DNA of 64,000 nucleotides, from the NCBI GenBank assembly GCA_903813345.2, contig CAIIXF020000009.1, forward strand, positions 11,342,530-11,406,529, given 5' to 3'. The notes under the pieces were generated by a model. The model saw only the letters and a list, made by a program, of their open reading frames with translations. It was not told where the DNA came from and did not search any database. The position numbers and the translations under genes are program-made. Numbering within the stretch: position 1 is the first letter of the stretch; the number at the start of each line of letters is the position of its first letter. Source of the DNA: Owenia fusiformis. Lineage: Eukaryota; Annelida; Polychaeta; Sabellida; Oweniidae. Positions 43,930 through 55,509 of this stretch are shown here, piece after piece.

Positions 43930-45930
43930 TACCTGTTTCCTACCTGTTCAGACTTTTGGTTTTGATCTTAGGAACCAGGTTTTGAATAAAGCTCACTTTA
44001 CTAGAGTTCTCAAATCTGGACTGCCATTTGTGGGTGCAGCCATTTTTAATCTTATTATAAGCCGTAGCCTTTGTGATGTTGATCTCCGTGAGCTGTTTGG
44101 CATTTCCAGATGCCTGCTTGGCCATCTTATCTGCAAGTTCATTGCCTTCTGTGCCCTGGTGTCCAGGTACCCAGTAGACTTTGATGGTCTTATGTTGATG
44201 TATAAGGGTTTTACAGGCTTTGCGATTTTCGAGTATATCAGTTGTTGTAATTCCTTTGTTTGTGGTTAAGAAGGCTGATATTATTGCCGGTTGACAATCT
44301 GATAGTAGTGTATTATGTAATATCGGGGCTTGTGGTGGCTGAGGTGAGGAATTCCAGTGCCAATTTCAATGCATGAATTTCGCCAATATAGTTGTTGCCA
44401 ATCTTAGAGGTTGGTGATTCGATGCATATTGGGGAGGAAGACAATCCTTGATGGTAGATGATTGCTGCTGCCCCTGTTGGCTCTGGGTGATGAACCTATG
44501 AATACTATAGTGTCTTTATCTGGTTTTGAGGAAAGTATGGTGACTATATTGTCACTCAGTGTTTGTTTTCAAGACTATATGTTGGTTAAAGGTTAGTTCA
44601 GTGTGATATTGCAGCCAAGTATTTTCTTATGTGTCACTATGTCCAGCTTTTTTCCGCCGATGTGGATGTTTTAACCACCGGGGAAGGTCTGTTTGGTGGA
44701 GTGAAGATTAGAACTTCAGTTTTTTCAGGAGCAATTTCCATGTTCCATTTTCCACACCAAGAAACAGCTATTTGGTTAAGTTCTTCGTTGATTTGTGTTG
44801 ATAACTTTACCATGCGCCCATATGATATTATCTGCGAATCCTGCTGTGGCGGATTTCACAGAGGTCATAGAGTCTTCAGTATAGAGAGGGATGGACTGAG
44901 AATTGACCCCTGAGGGATACCCACTTTTGATATCATTAGTGGTGTGGTAAAGTCATTGGTTGTGATTGAGAATTGTCGGTTGTTAAGGTATTCATGTAAA
45001 TATACAAGCATTCTGCCTTTGATGCCTTTGTTAAACAGTTTGTATATGAGTACCTCTCGCCAAATTTGTTCAAAACAACTTTCATAATCCAGGACTGCTT
45101 CACGGTTTCTCCTCTTCCCCAGGCTTGTTGGATGGATTTTATTAGTCGGAGCACTGTTTGGGAGCAGGAGTGATGTTCTCTAAAAGTGTCCTGGAAAATG
45201 GAATATGAATTGGTTATTTCATTTTCCCAAGAGAGACGGGGGTTAATAATCCTTTGGAGTATTTTCCCTATGAGGGCTTCAAGTGTGATAGGGCGGTAGG
45301 CTCGGTCTGAGTTGTAGTTGGTTTTGTTTGGTTTATTGAGCATAATTTTGGGATCTACTTTATACTCTAATGGTAGCTAGCCTCTCCTGTTCCCAGCATT
45401 TTGGGGATAAGAACCAAAGAGCTTTGTGAAGTGTACATCCGCCTTTTTTATGAAAACACTCATAATCTTTTCCCTTGAGCTAGATGTCGTTATAGTTGGA
45501 GTATTTTGAATGGCCGAGATTACCTCAGAGAGGTCAATGTCTTTATTTTCCGGAGTGCATGAGTTGTTATAATCCGGAGATGCAATAATATCCCTTTCTT
45601 TATTTATGATTTAAGTGACTTTGTTGGTTACGAATGTGAACCATGTGCTAAACTGTTGGACTGGTAGTTGTTGTTTTCCATACTGAGCTACCATTGCTTG
45701 AGGTATATCCTGGTCCGTAGAATAGATGGTATTGACATCTTTAGATAGTATAGGTTGGACTATTTTTTTCTTTTATTTTGAGATTTGTTAATAGTTTTCC
45801 ATACGTTATCTGGTCTGTGTGTATCGAGCTCCTTGAACACATCATCCCAATACTCAGATTCGCGATCGGCTTGTTGGGCCTTTCGGGAGAACTGTTCAGC
45901 GAGATATATGTCTCTGTACAAATATATGTC
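43930..45930 (-). pseudogene. Degenerate second LINE with RT and RNase H (I/LOA/R1-like)
   Basis: Pieces of one ORF2 are read from right to left in different frames. SEYWDDVFKELDTHRPDNVW (about 45750-45915) is pre-RT linker. RAYRPITLEALIGKILQRII and a FQDTFREHHSCSQTVLRLI stretch (45130-45330) are RT fingers. GIPQGSILSPSL lies near 44880-44915. FADNIIWAHGKV (44827-44838 for FADN) is the catalytic box with its second Asp replaced by Asn. VYWVPGHQGTEGNELADKMA (about 44120-44180) is the RNase H C-terminal motif. Frame changes between these pieces and the FADN change mean it is dead. An RNase H after the RT separates it from the 41340 LINE and points to I/LOA/R1-type clades. Confidence 0.82.
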
Positions 45931-47190
45931 TTAATCCGCAACGAATATGGCATATTCACTTGTATGACAGATTCACCTGCGGTATATGGCATACACATTA
46001 ACCAATGAGAACGCGATATGGAAGTAAACAATTGTCAATTACGTCGATTCGACTATGTGTTACACGCAAACACACACTTCAAGGGAAACATTATTACACA
46101 TAGTCGGGCACATAGTCCTATACCAATTATCAGGTTACGTTCAGATAAACACACCACTTGATTACAAGAAAAGGAGGCTTGTGGCTGCAGTTTATTGCAA
46201 CGTGTTGTAACTGCTATAACATACACACAATACCTAGATGAAATACAATGTTAACTTGATAAATGGCGAATATAAGTAAAAACTTATAACTAGCACTTAA
46301 TAACGTTTTTCTGGTTGGGTCGATTGATTCTCAGAGTTATTAACACCATTAAAACCTCAAAATTTTGAGAACCTCCTAATGTGAGGCCTAAAAGGTATGC
46401 AACAACTCTTCAACCTATCGACTTTGCGAAAGTGATGTTCCTTTAAAAATAATAGCTTTTTGATGGAGTTTATCATGCGGCGCCAAAAGCCAGAATGAAC
46501 AGCCTTATTTACCAAACAGCTATTCACCAAACAGCTATTCACCATACAGCTATATCAGTGAAAATCGCCTTCGATTTCAACGACACATACATGAACTGCA
46601 CCCCACAAAAACTATAGAAATTATTTATATTCTAAATTCGTAAACTCAACCGAATATAAATTACAAATAAACCAACCTACGTTCGTGAAGCTTAGGTGTG
46701 TCTTTTACAACCAAATCAACAGTTTACAAAGACCAGATAAAAACCTGAAAACGCGAGTATTTGATGGCGGTTAATGCATTGCTGATACTTTCAGAAGTAT
46801 CATTTACCGATCAAACGTAATGAACTTACGCAATCACTCCAAGATTTATAGTTAAGTGCTCGAAGCGATAAAAACAATGGTAATCCATTATAGTTTTACT
46901 TTAGTCTTGATTCTCTAAACCAATCAAATCAATGGAATTTTGTATGACGTTCACCGCGCAGTAAACCCAATATTCCGCAACGTGTATGTCATATTCTCCA
47001 AGTGAATATGTCATATTACGCAGGTGAATATGAGATATTCATCATATCATATTTCAATGCGGAATATGCCATACTCACTTGTGGAATATGTCAGATACCG
47101 CAGGTGGGGTATGCCATATTCACTTGTATCACAAATACCGCGCAATCATAAATGTATGCCATATACCGCGTAACATTTCTTACGGAATCT
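45931..47190. repeat. Interrupted GCGGTATATGGCATATTCACTTG-type repeat cluster
   Basis: Variants of AATATGGCATATTCACTTGT, CCGCAGGTGAATATG and GCGGTATATGGCAT occur in both orientations at 45935-46000 and again at 46970-47170, with 900 bp of other sequence between. The middle has CACCAAACAGCTATT repeated three times (46507-46548). No gene was recognised. Confidence 0.55.
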
Positions 47191-47940
47191 TTAGTCTTTC
47201 GTGAAATCTTTGAGAGTCTACGTTCCAGAACGTTTGCTCGATTTTCAAACCTATTTTATAGTTCACAAATAGCTGAATGCAGTGGTGTCTTTTGTTCAAT
47301 AACGCCGTCGAATAGGATTCTTTTATTCAGAGACATAACGCATTTTATGACATAAATTAATGTCTCAGATTTATTTATTTATTTATTTTATTTTTATAGG
47401 CTAATTTAAAAAATAATGACATGTTAATGAAAGCGAACTTCGCGTATAAACCCAAGTGAGACATATAAAACAATGTTTTATATGTCTCTGCCTAAATATA
47501 AAACATCAAATGAAATTAATGGCATGCAAAAATAATTTTTTGAATGTTTTTGAACTTCAATGAGGTTGCAAAAAATTAGCTTATTTAAGATAATCTGTTT
47601 AGTTTGAAGGTATCTCCACGATTGACGAAGAATATGAACATACTAATTAATTCCATCCAGCCCTGGGCATCCAGTAGAGACATATAAAACATATAATGTC
47701 TCTGCATCCAGTAATCTATGAATTGTTTGGCCTGTAATCTTTCGGACTTTAGTAAGTTTTGTTGAGTCTGAGTAGCAGATCGAGTTGGTCTTACCCAATA
47801 AACACAGATCGATTACCATGCCATCTTTATTTAAAAATTATTTCTATCGACCTTAGCCTATGGTCTTACCCCGGGTCTTACCCACTTGCTTATCCTATGG
47901 CTTGTAACTATAATTCAGATTTCTAGTCCATGCTCAATTC
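47191..47940. other. Intergenic sequence with GAGACATATAAAAC hairpins
   Basis: A TTTA microsatellite is at about 47371-47392. GAGACATATAAAACAATGTT + TTATATGTCTC (47458-47488) is a near-perfect 31-bp palindrome, and GAGACATATAAAACATATAA + TGTCTC recurs at 47677-47702. No gene was recognised. Confidence 0.5.
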
Positions 47941-47949
47941 AACCTTGTT

Positions 47950-48130
47950 GATTAGTCAACCCTAATTATTCAAATCCCAGGAATCAAATCAAGGCAATTT
48001 GACCGTCAACCTTATTTGGTCAAATGAAATGTATCTGTATTTGTTCACGTTAACAATATTTGGTCAAGTCAATCTTAACTGGTTAAGTCAACTATATTTG
48101 ATCAAGTCAGTCATAGTAGATCAAGATCTA
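47950..48130. repeat. Degenerate GTCAACCTTATTTGGTCAA minisatellite
   Basis: GTCAACCTTATTTGGTCAA and variants (AAGTCAATCTTAACTGGTTA, AAGTCAACTATATTTGATCA) repeat with a period of about 20-25 bp, and again at 49055-49135. Confidence 0.6.
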
Positions 48131-48203
48131 GAAAACCTAGATAGTCAACTCAATAATCTAATTTTGAGTAGGTTGATTATACAGTTCAGTTTGTCTAGCT
48201 TAA

Positions 48204-48780
48204 AGGAATATTCCTTGCCAAACCACCTCTCTCCTCATATGGTAATGGTAGCTATAACCATATATATGCTTGCCATGTTTAGCAGAACACGCAAAAATGT
48301 TTTGATATGGTCAAATTTGATCACTTAGAAATGTGATGCTCAATTCCAGTTAGCTGCCATCTTTTAAAATTTCACACAGGAAGTGATGTCATCGACTCTC
48401 AACTTTGTATATAGATTTAGGTGAGGAGCTATTAAGAATTACAAAACCAGCTAAATATTCTTTTTCAACTTTGTATCTTATTTAATCCTTCTGAAAATCT
48501 CTTCTTTTATTCTTAGTTGACAAGCCCTGAAAATATTTTTGCACAGAAAGTAATGATCACTTGTCTAGAAGTGATTTTGTGCTACTTTTGAGAGTTGATG
48601 ACATCACTTCCTGCAAGAAATCTTAAAAGATGGCAGCTCACTGGAAATAAGCACTAGATTTTTAAATGATCAATATTGACCATATTAAAACATTTTCCCA
48701 TGTTTTGCTAAATTTGGAAACTATATATATGATTATAGCTACCATATCAAGAGAGAAAGGGTCTGGCAAGGAATATTCCT
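48204..48780. mobile_element. 577-bp inverted-repeat element with TTAA target duplication
   Basis: TTAA (48200-48203), AGGAATATTCCTTGCCA..., ...TGGCAAGGAATATTCCT, TTAA (48781-48784). The arms are complementary for over 200 bp with indels (CATATGGTAATGGTAGCTAT versus ATGATTATAGCTACCATATC; AGATGGCAGC near the inside). TTAA sites fit piggyBac/Kolobok-type mobilisation. Its GGAATATTCC end is itself a palindrome. No coding frame was found. Confidence 0.88.
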
Positions 48781-49054
48781 TTAATAAACATAGAGTTCAA
48801 TTCTGTGTCTCAAGCAATAATATAATATTAAAATACATTTTTAAAAACAATGCTTCCCTGAGCAGATGCCGGCTTATAAGACAGCAAATAGTACATGCAT
48901 GGATAATATTCAACTTCCAATGTGAAATCACTAAATGCAGAATAAACAACGATAAAGACCACCTATATTAAATCCATTGTTCCTCTCCTTCAACTAAAAG
49001 GAGATATATATCTTCCCCAGGGTTGATGTTCCTATAAATAAGAGGAAACAGTCA

Positions 49055-49528
49055 GCCACACTTGATCAAGTCAACCTTATTTTATCACATCAACCATGGA
49101 TAAGTAAACCTTATTTGGACAAAAGTCCACCATTGCAACTCAACCCCCCCAAAGGCCTCTAACATTTTTCACCATCCACATTGCGGACCAAATCTATTGT
49201 ATTTCCAGTATTTCCAGCTTGACATGTTTTGTATATTGCCGACAATGTTGAAAAACGTAGGCAATAATATTGTATTGTATTTTTATATATTATATATGGA
49301 ATAAATGAGAAATGGAAAAAAACATTTGGTTGCGCACCTTTGCACACCAGACGACGTTCTTTGAGATTTGCTTTCAAATATGAAGTATTTATACCAAAAA
49401 GTTCAGGTAAAATGAACTTGAACACATTAAACCGAAATATTACAAGACATGAGCTGAGCCCTTTGAGCTAAACAAGGTCGACTTCTATAGGACATTATAT
49501 CGAATCACATTAGGCAGAAGAGCGGAAA
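49055..49528. other. GPCR 5' flank with a minisatellite remnant
   Basis: 49055-49135 has the CAAGTCAACCTTATTT repeat seen at 47950. The rest up to the GPCR start codon is unique, AT-rich sequence. No TATA box or initiator could be assigned with confidence. Confidence 0.4.
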
Positions 49529-49726
49529 ATGGAAAACTCAACGGAAAATTTAAACTGGAAACTGAATACTACTAATAGTTCCGTGGAAATATTGCAATTC
49601 ACATACAAACCCTACATTGAAGAAAGTCCTGGAAAATTCGCAGTTCTTGTCTTGTTTGCTGCAACGTTCTGTTTTTTGGGAGTTTTCGGCAACGTTCTGA
49701 CTATCATTTCGATTGTCAAAGAAGAG
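49529..49726 (+). CDS. GPCR exon 1: N-terminus and TM1
   Basis: Sixty-six codons from an ATG in context GAAAATGG to donor GTACGT, phase 0. It contains sequons NST, NTT and NSS, and the hydrophobic run from about residue 37 to 62 with GVFGNVLTI. Confidence 0.9.
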
Positions 49727-52700
49727 GTACGTTAAAACCCGGCGACATTCACACGGCAATGGTAGTGTCAGTAGCTTAGTAAATTATTACTCGAGGTCTG
49801 TCGACTATCGGGCATATACTTCCCTTTCCAGATGCGATTTTTTCTTCATCTAATGTATTTGACCTTAAAGGTTAGTAAAAGAAACATGTTCTTACAAAAC
49901 AAAGAGGTTACTATTGTAACTTAGCATGGTGTCTTTTGAACGTCTTATGAATATGCCTGTGTCTAGGGGCATTGACCCGATTGAAAAATCGAGGGAGTAC
50001 GAGGGGGTTGTCTGAATGATTTAAAGAGGTTATGAATAAGAGGAAATTGAATATGGGTTTATAACGAGCGAAAATAAGTTACCGAGGGAAATATCATATT
50101 GACTAATATATGATGTAACATTTTGAACATTTTAAAATGGCCATATGGGCCAGTTTTTGAAATAAAAAAAGTATTTATGAAAAAAATTATGTTACAGGTT
50201 CTTAGGGTTCCTGAAAATTGCTTCATCATATCTCGAGCCATATCAGATATAATTTTAGCTGGAATGATTCTACCACTTACCATAGCAGGTGAGGTGATCA
50301 TAAACAACCCTATGCCCATAGTACAATAACCACCTTATTTCTTTTATGCAGCAATATCCCTATACTCATTGGAGTTAGTATCATCAAAGATGGTGGTCAG
50401 AATTCTTTCGATATCAACAAATCTTTGATTTCAGCTAAGTCGAATATTTCGTTTGTAAACAGTCGGTTGTAAATTACTTCAATGGGATGCTCAAACGTCA
50501 CCGAAATTTCAGATTGTTTGTAAAGGGTGATACTAACTCAAATGGATGATAATTAACTTAATATGATATTCACCATTAGGGAAAATAACTCAATAGAGAT
50601 TGACAATGAGCTGTTGTTATTCATACTTACAAGATTACAACATTTTAAATATGACCTAAAATAAAAGCAATTTATTTTTTACAAAGTACACAGTACTGCA
50701 GTACGATTATTTTTCACTCAATGAATGATTTTTAATCAAATAGTACTGTCTGCTGCGTGTATTCTTATAAAATTCTTCCATCGATTTTTAATTGTTGTAA
50801 ATGAATGTGCCTTCTCGACGAAGGTAAACAATTTTTTATTCCCATTTTATTTGCTTGTACTCTATTGGTACAGCATTTTAATTACATTTTACACTGAACG
50901 TTTTTTAATTGTTTCATGTTCTGAAAAATACACCGACTGTTCAAGAACACGATTAAACACTACATATATACTTAGAATTTAAGCCAGGACAACTAAACTT
51001 GTACTTACATTTTGCTATTGGTAAAAAACGAGGTTTATCGAAATCGAATTTTGTCCACCATACGTTAGTACCATCCTCAAAGTGATCCTGTATCATCTTG
51101 CTGTGGACCAGTTGATGTTGATATCATCACCTGTTAAAGCTCACCTTTACCAAATAGTGATGCATTTGTTGAATTATTGATTTATGATTAGGTGTTGTGA
51201 AAGGAGAAGCCTACTACCACCAAAGGGCCACTCTATGTAAGGCCCTTGCTGGAATCTGCTGCTTGGTCTGCTTCTGTAACTGGTGGACGCTCGCATCTTT
51301 GTCTGTTAACAGGTATACGTAAAATATACATGTACGTCCTAGTCTAATAAAAGGGAGTTTAAGCTTGCATATAAAATCGAAACGCCAACCTATGCTTATG
51401 ACCAACCACCCATACAAATGCATCGCTTAAATGTTTTCCGTTCACGATTAGGTTTTGAAAAACATTGCAAGCTTAAACTCCCCAATTTCTGAGAATGACC
51501 CGAGAGTGGTCGAGAGGAATATAGAAACGTTTTTGCTGAATATGTATGCGCAAGTGCAAACGGGAAAGAACCAAAAGTGATTACAGAACACAGTAAGAAA
51601 AAGAAAACATCTTAAAAGAGTATACCAAGCTGCGATACACAGGCATTTAGGAAAACAAACCTCAGCTATCCCAAATCATAATCCAACGTGTCAAATACCC
51701 CATCCCCCATTCAGGTACAGATATCACAATCCGAGACCATCGTCAAAGAACAATTCATTCATACTGAAGTGATACTTAGAAGAATAAAAAAATATTCATA
51801 ACACTAAATACTCAAAACATCAAAAATAGTAGTAGACACCACAATCGGAGGAAGTGTAAATTGTCACTTGTTACTTTTTGTGACTGAAATTCCCTACAGA
51901 ATTTCCCTGCTCGTCACGTAATTTCCTGATTTTGAATGAATATGTTTTTTTAGAAACAATAAAAGGCCAGTGCGGCAAATTAAAATATGGTCATATTACT
52001 AAATAGAAGTTGATTTTGACCTGTGATGTGCAGACATCAGTTCAAAAGCACCAATATTGCAATAGTGGAGTGACATTCTACATTTCCTCTAAATTTAGTA
52101 TTCAGTCATGGATAAACGATGAGTCTTGGGTATTAGGAAAAATAATGGCCAAAAGGGCGATAGCCCCGATGCCACACACACAAACCACACACTAGGCACT
52201 GAATCTTATTAAAGGTAAATGGCCCATGATCCGATTTTAGGAAAAATCTATTGTATCGACTATGAGGTAATTGTATTAAGAAATGAGTGGATGTGATTAG
52301 TTCAGCTTCAGTGCACTGTGTGTAACAGTTTGATCTCTAATGTGTTAACTATTCAGATATTGAAAGAGTGGAATGGGGTATAATTAGTTCAGCTTTAGTA
52401 CACTGCTTGTGACAGTCATCATCTTTTGTGCCACACAGCTGGTTTTGGATAGCTTGCCAAGTCTACATTATTTAAAAGCAAATAGCAAAATAATGCACTC
52501 CTCTTAGTTATTACCCAAGTGGGGTTTAATACAAAATAAAACATTCAGTCTCAAATGATTTGGGATAGACAATATGAGAATTATACAATATACAAACCCT
52601 GCAACTCAAAATATCTCCATTTTATTATCTTTTCCAGATTGTTTCTAACATGGTTTCCCCTAAAATCACGCGCAATTCTTACTTGGAGGACGACGCCTGC

Positions 52701-54849
52701 ACTATCCATGTTTTGTTACGTCATCGGTTTCTGTGTAGTGAGCCCTGCTTTATTTGGATGGAGTGTGCTTGAGTTCGACCCTGAGATGATGGTGTGCATG
52801 GTTGATGTCGACACTCTGCATTATAATACGTTTATAGTTCTTGCTAATGCCATTCCATCATCAATTACGTTTGTAACATTGGTATTGACCGCCATAAAGA
52901 TGAATTCTAAACGTCGTCAGGTAAGTACATGTACGCTGTATTTTAATGTATTGGCGGTGCAATATGTTCTGAGAGTGAAACACGTGTTTCAAGAGGAATA
53001 AAGCCTGTATCTGAAATCGACCGTGCATATACACACACTTTTTTTTAAAAAAAAGTAACAATCGTCTTAATGTACTTAAAAGAGCAACAACAATGATAAA
53101 CTAGTAAATAAACTAAACTAAAAAATCTACACTAAATTAGTTTTTAATATACTGGGGATTTGCTAAATGGAATTCTGTTTTTTTTCAATTACTGCATTAG
53201 TGACGATGATTTTAGTCTCAGGAATCTCAAATTCAGCCCAACACAAGACTCTGTGGAATTCCCCAGCAAATACAAAACTATTTTGGTGTAGATTGCTTTT
53301 ATAGTGAACGAGTATTTCAATTGCACAATTTTCATGAAGGATAAAATAGCAAAGATAAGCAATTTTGCGATTCTGGCCTTATTTTATGACTAGATAAATG
53401 TTTGATCTGTAAGACATACACTCCCCTCCATAGGTTTGGCAATCTTAGCTCCCTCATTGAACGCCTCTTTATGTTTGAATTTTTATTTACATAACCTGTG
53501 AAGAAAATACTTTATATTATTGGGAATGTAACTTGACGTCATTTCCAATGCCTCCAAATCTTCCCAATTTTTCCTCAATTACACTAAGTCGGAAATGATG
53601 ATTTTGATGAATTTTTGAAAATCGTCATTCCCATGTAAACCAATCGCAAATGGTGGGTTCGGGGCAAATCTAATTTTAGGATATCTATCCAGAAAAGATT
53701 CCCCAAAAATATTTTATATAGAAATTGATTTGTCTAACCTTTTTTGTAAGCTAAGTGTTCAGTTTACTTTATGAATACTAAAGTTACAGAGACATTTTGA
53801 AAATCTTTTTCGCCTCCTGTGTTATTTCAAGGGGAGGAGTTTTTTGAAAAATAATTTTGACTTTGAAGACCTATAACTTTATTAAACCTGAAAAAACGTA
53901 TCAATTGTTTATTAGATAAAGTTAGCAAATTCAATTGACTATCTAACTTGTATTTTTTGCAAGAACTCGGATGGATGAATTCGATGACTTGCAGCAAATT
54001 TACCATTTCTCATTGGTTTACATGGGAATGTCGATTTTCAAAAATTCATCAAATTTATCATCAATTTTCGACCTATTGTAATTGAGGGAAAATTGGGAAC
54101 ATTTGGAGGCATTGGAAATGAAGTCAGGTTACACTCCCATCAATATTATACGCATTTTCTTCGCATGTTATGTAATAGAAATAAAAATTCAAACATGAAG
54201 AGGCTTTTACACGTAGTTCAATGAGGGAGCTAAGGTTGCCAAACTTATTGAGAGGAGTGTACATGTAGGCCTACAAGTGAATCAATGCATTTACAATTTC
54301 AGCACAGGAGATTGAATAATCTAAATATTTAAAAAATTGATCCCCTTCAAAGATTGTATCACGCCCTACCTACGTGGGTAACTGGGTACGAGGTTTTTTA
54401 TTCAAAACCAAGCCAATATGAAGTTGTGAGATAACATTGTGAGTAAATGTAATTTTTGATTTTCTGTCTTTTTACAGTTTGCAGTTGTTGGTCCGGAAGT
54501 CGATGTGATGGAGTCAACCGCTTTTGTCTCTGACAATGAAGACAAAAGTAAAGCCAAACAACTTCTGAAGGAATTAAGGGACGCTGCGATGTCAGTCAAA
54601 ATGATTGCCAGCCTATTTGGCGTGACCTTTTTGTTATGGCTCCCACTAACCGTCGTTATGCTGTCGCACCATGCACTTAATTATGGGCGCGATATTTGGG
54701 CCTTCTCCCTTTTAGTCGCCCATTTACAGCCTGGTGTTGATTGCTTCTGTTATGTCTTTGTGAACCGTTATTTCAGACGGGGATACAAAAACGTGGTATG
54801 TTTTGTATTCTGTGGATGGTCAAATGGGAAATGTATATGTAGCAGTTAA
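49529..54849 (+). CDS. Class A (rhodopsin-family) orphan GPCR, five coding exons
   Basis: A seven-transmembrane receptor expected at the plasma membrane. Exons 49529-49726, 50198-50288, 51192-51312, 52638-52920 and 54478-54849 join in phase to 354 residues. The N-terminus has three N-glycosylation sequons (Asn3, 13, 16). TM1 has GVFGN (Asn55); TM2 has Asp83; Cys112 and Cys190 can form the TM3-ECL2 disulfide; the E/DRY site is NRL (136-138); ICL2 has PLKSR; TM5 has Pro210; TM6 has FLLWLP (282-287); TM7 has DCFCY (319-323) where NPxxY is usual; then helix 8 (RYFRRGYK) and a Cys-containing tail. A poly(A) signal follows the stop by about 90 nt. NR- in place of DRY recalls melatonin-like and moody/Tre1-like receptors, but the ligand is unknown. 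Loss of the NP pair is odd for signalling. Confidence 0.88.
50198..50288 (+). CDS. GPCR exon 2: TM2
   Basis: 91 nt after acceptor TGTTACAG, before GTGAGG, phase 0 to 1. Reads VLRVPENCFIISRAISDIIL and on to PLTIA; Asp83 is the conserved TM2 Asp. Confidence 0.88.
51192..51312 (+). CDS. GPCR exon 3: ECL1 and TM3
   Basis: 121 nt after acceptor TATGATTAG, before GTATAC, phase 1 to 2. It encodes the disulfide Cys112 and LAGICCLVCFCNWWTLASLS followed by VN and a split Arg codon. Confidence 0.88.
52638..52920 (+). CDS. GPCR exon 4: ICL2, TM4, ECL2, TM5
   Basis: 283 nt after acceptor CTTTTCCAG, before GTAAGT, phase 2 to 0. It completes Arg137 and continues LFLTWFPLKSRAILTWR, TM4 (SMFCYVIGFCVVSPALFGW, lacking the usual TM4 Trp), ECL2 Cys190 and TM5 with Pro210. 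Confidence 0.9.
53419..54259. mobile_element. 841-bp palindromic element with TA target duplication in GPCR intron 4
   Basis: TA (53417-53418), CACTCCCCTCCATAGGTTTG..., ...CAAACTTATTGAGAGGAGTG, TA (54260-54261). The arms match for about 230 bp with roughly one mismatch in ten (TTAGCTCCCTCATTGAA versus TTCAATGAGGGAGCTAA; TTTACATGGGAATG). No coding frame was found. Target site and structure fit a Tc1/mariner-mobilised foldback MITE. Confidence 0.9.
54478..54849 (+). CDS. GPCR exon 5: ICL3, TM6, TM7, C-terminal tail, stop
   Basis: 124 codons including stop, after acceptor TTTTTACAG. ICL3 is acidic/basic (SDNEDKSKAKQLLKELRD), then TM6, TM7 and helix 8. The tail VVCFVFCGWSNGKCICSS ends at TAA and has four Cys that could be palmitoylated. 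A GTATGT at 54796 could act as a donor, but the poly(A) signal just downstream favours reading through. Confidence 0.85.
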   Translation, partial: FAVVGPEVDVMESTAFVSDNEDKSKAKQLLKELRDAAMSVKMIASLFGVTFLLWLPLTVVMLSHHALNYGRDIWAFSLLVAHLQPGVDCFCYVFVNRYFRRGYKNVVCFVFCGWSNGKCICSS

Positions 54850-54939
54850 AGTTCCCCCTGTTGAAAAATAATGAAAATGGACTACTGCCAGTAATTATAA
54901 ACCTAGGAACGCTGCTCATAGACTTAGAGCGCAGACTTC

Positions 54940-54945
54940 AATAAA
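54940..54945 (+). terminator. Poly(A) signal of the GPCR gene
   Basis: AATAAA (in CAATAAAATCC) 91 nt after the stop codon at 54849. Confidence 0.65.
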
Positions 54946-55509
54946 ATCCTTGCAAAGCTCAAAAGCTTGTTAGAATACATAGAATACATTTAGGTCTAAT
55001 TACGAATTCTATGAAAATCATATGTACAGTACATAAAATTATCATTAGCAAATGGAGTTACAATGCAAGTTCCAAAAATTGTATTTGCCATGTGTTTTGA
55101 TGCATACTATACTTTATGTATTTTAGGGATCCATATACGTGACTTAATTGCGATAAAAATATAGCTACACATACTGTACTATGACAAAGACGACCCAATT
55201 GCCTTGAATTGGATATATAGAGTGTAAACGATGGGGCCAATGCAATTAGCGCCATAAGTATAAAAAAATTGAGCCAGGCGAATGAGAAAAATAATATCAG
55301 GAGTTTCATGTTTAATCTAACATTGGATTTACCCATGATTATGATCGAATTGTTGCTTTGATTTGCACAAATTAAAAATATTATAGAGCGAAAGTAAATT
55401 TTATCATACGCATCTGCGCCTGATAAACTGAGCTTAAATGTACGCACGGGTTTGCGACAAACGACTCTTAGAAAATATGACCAGATCTCGTAATATCAGA
55501 AATATGACT
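54946..55509. other. GPCR 3' flank
   Basis: Unique sequence without recognised element. The minus-strand open frame at 55058-55447 (129 residues, several hydrophobic stretches) has no recognised domain and no supporting signals. Confidence 0.4.

Noticed and set aside
55058-55447. 129-codon minus-strand frame with hydrophobic stretches
   Set aside because: No homology recognised and hydrophobic content is expected from T-rich DNA; no promoter, splice or poly(A) support.
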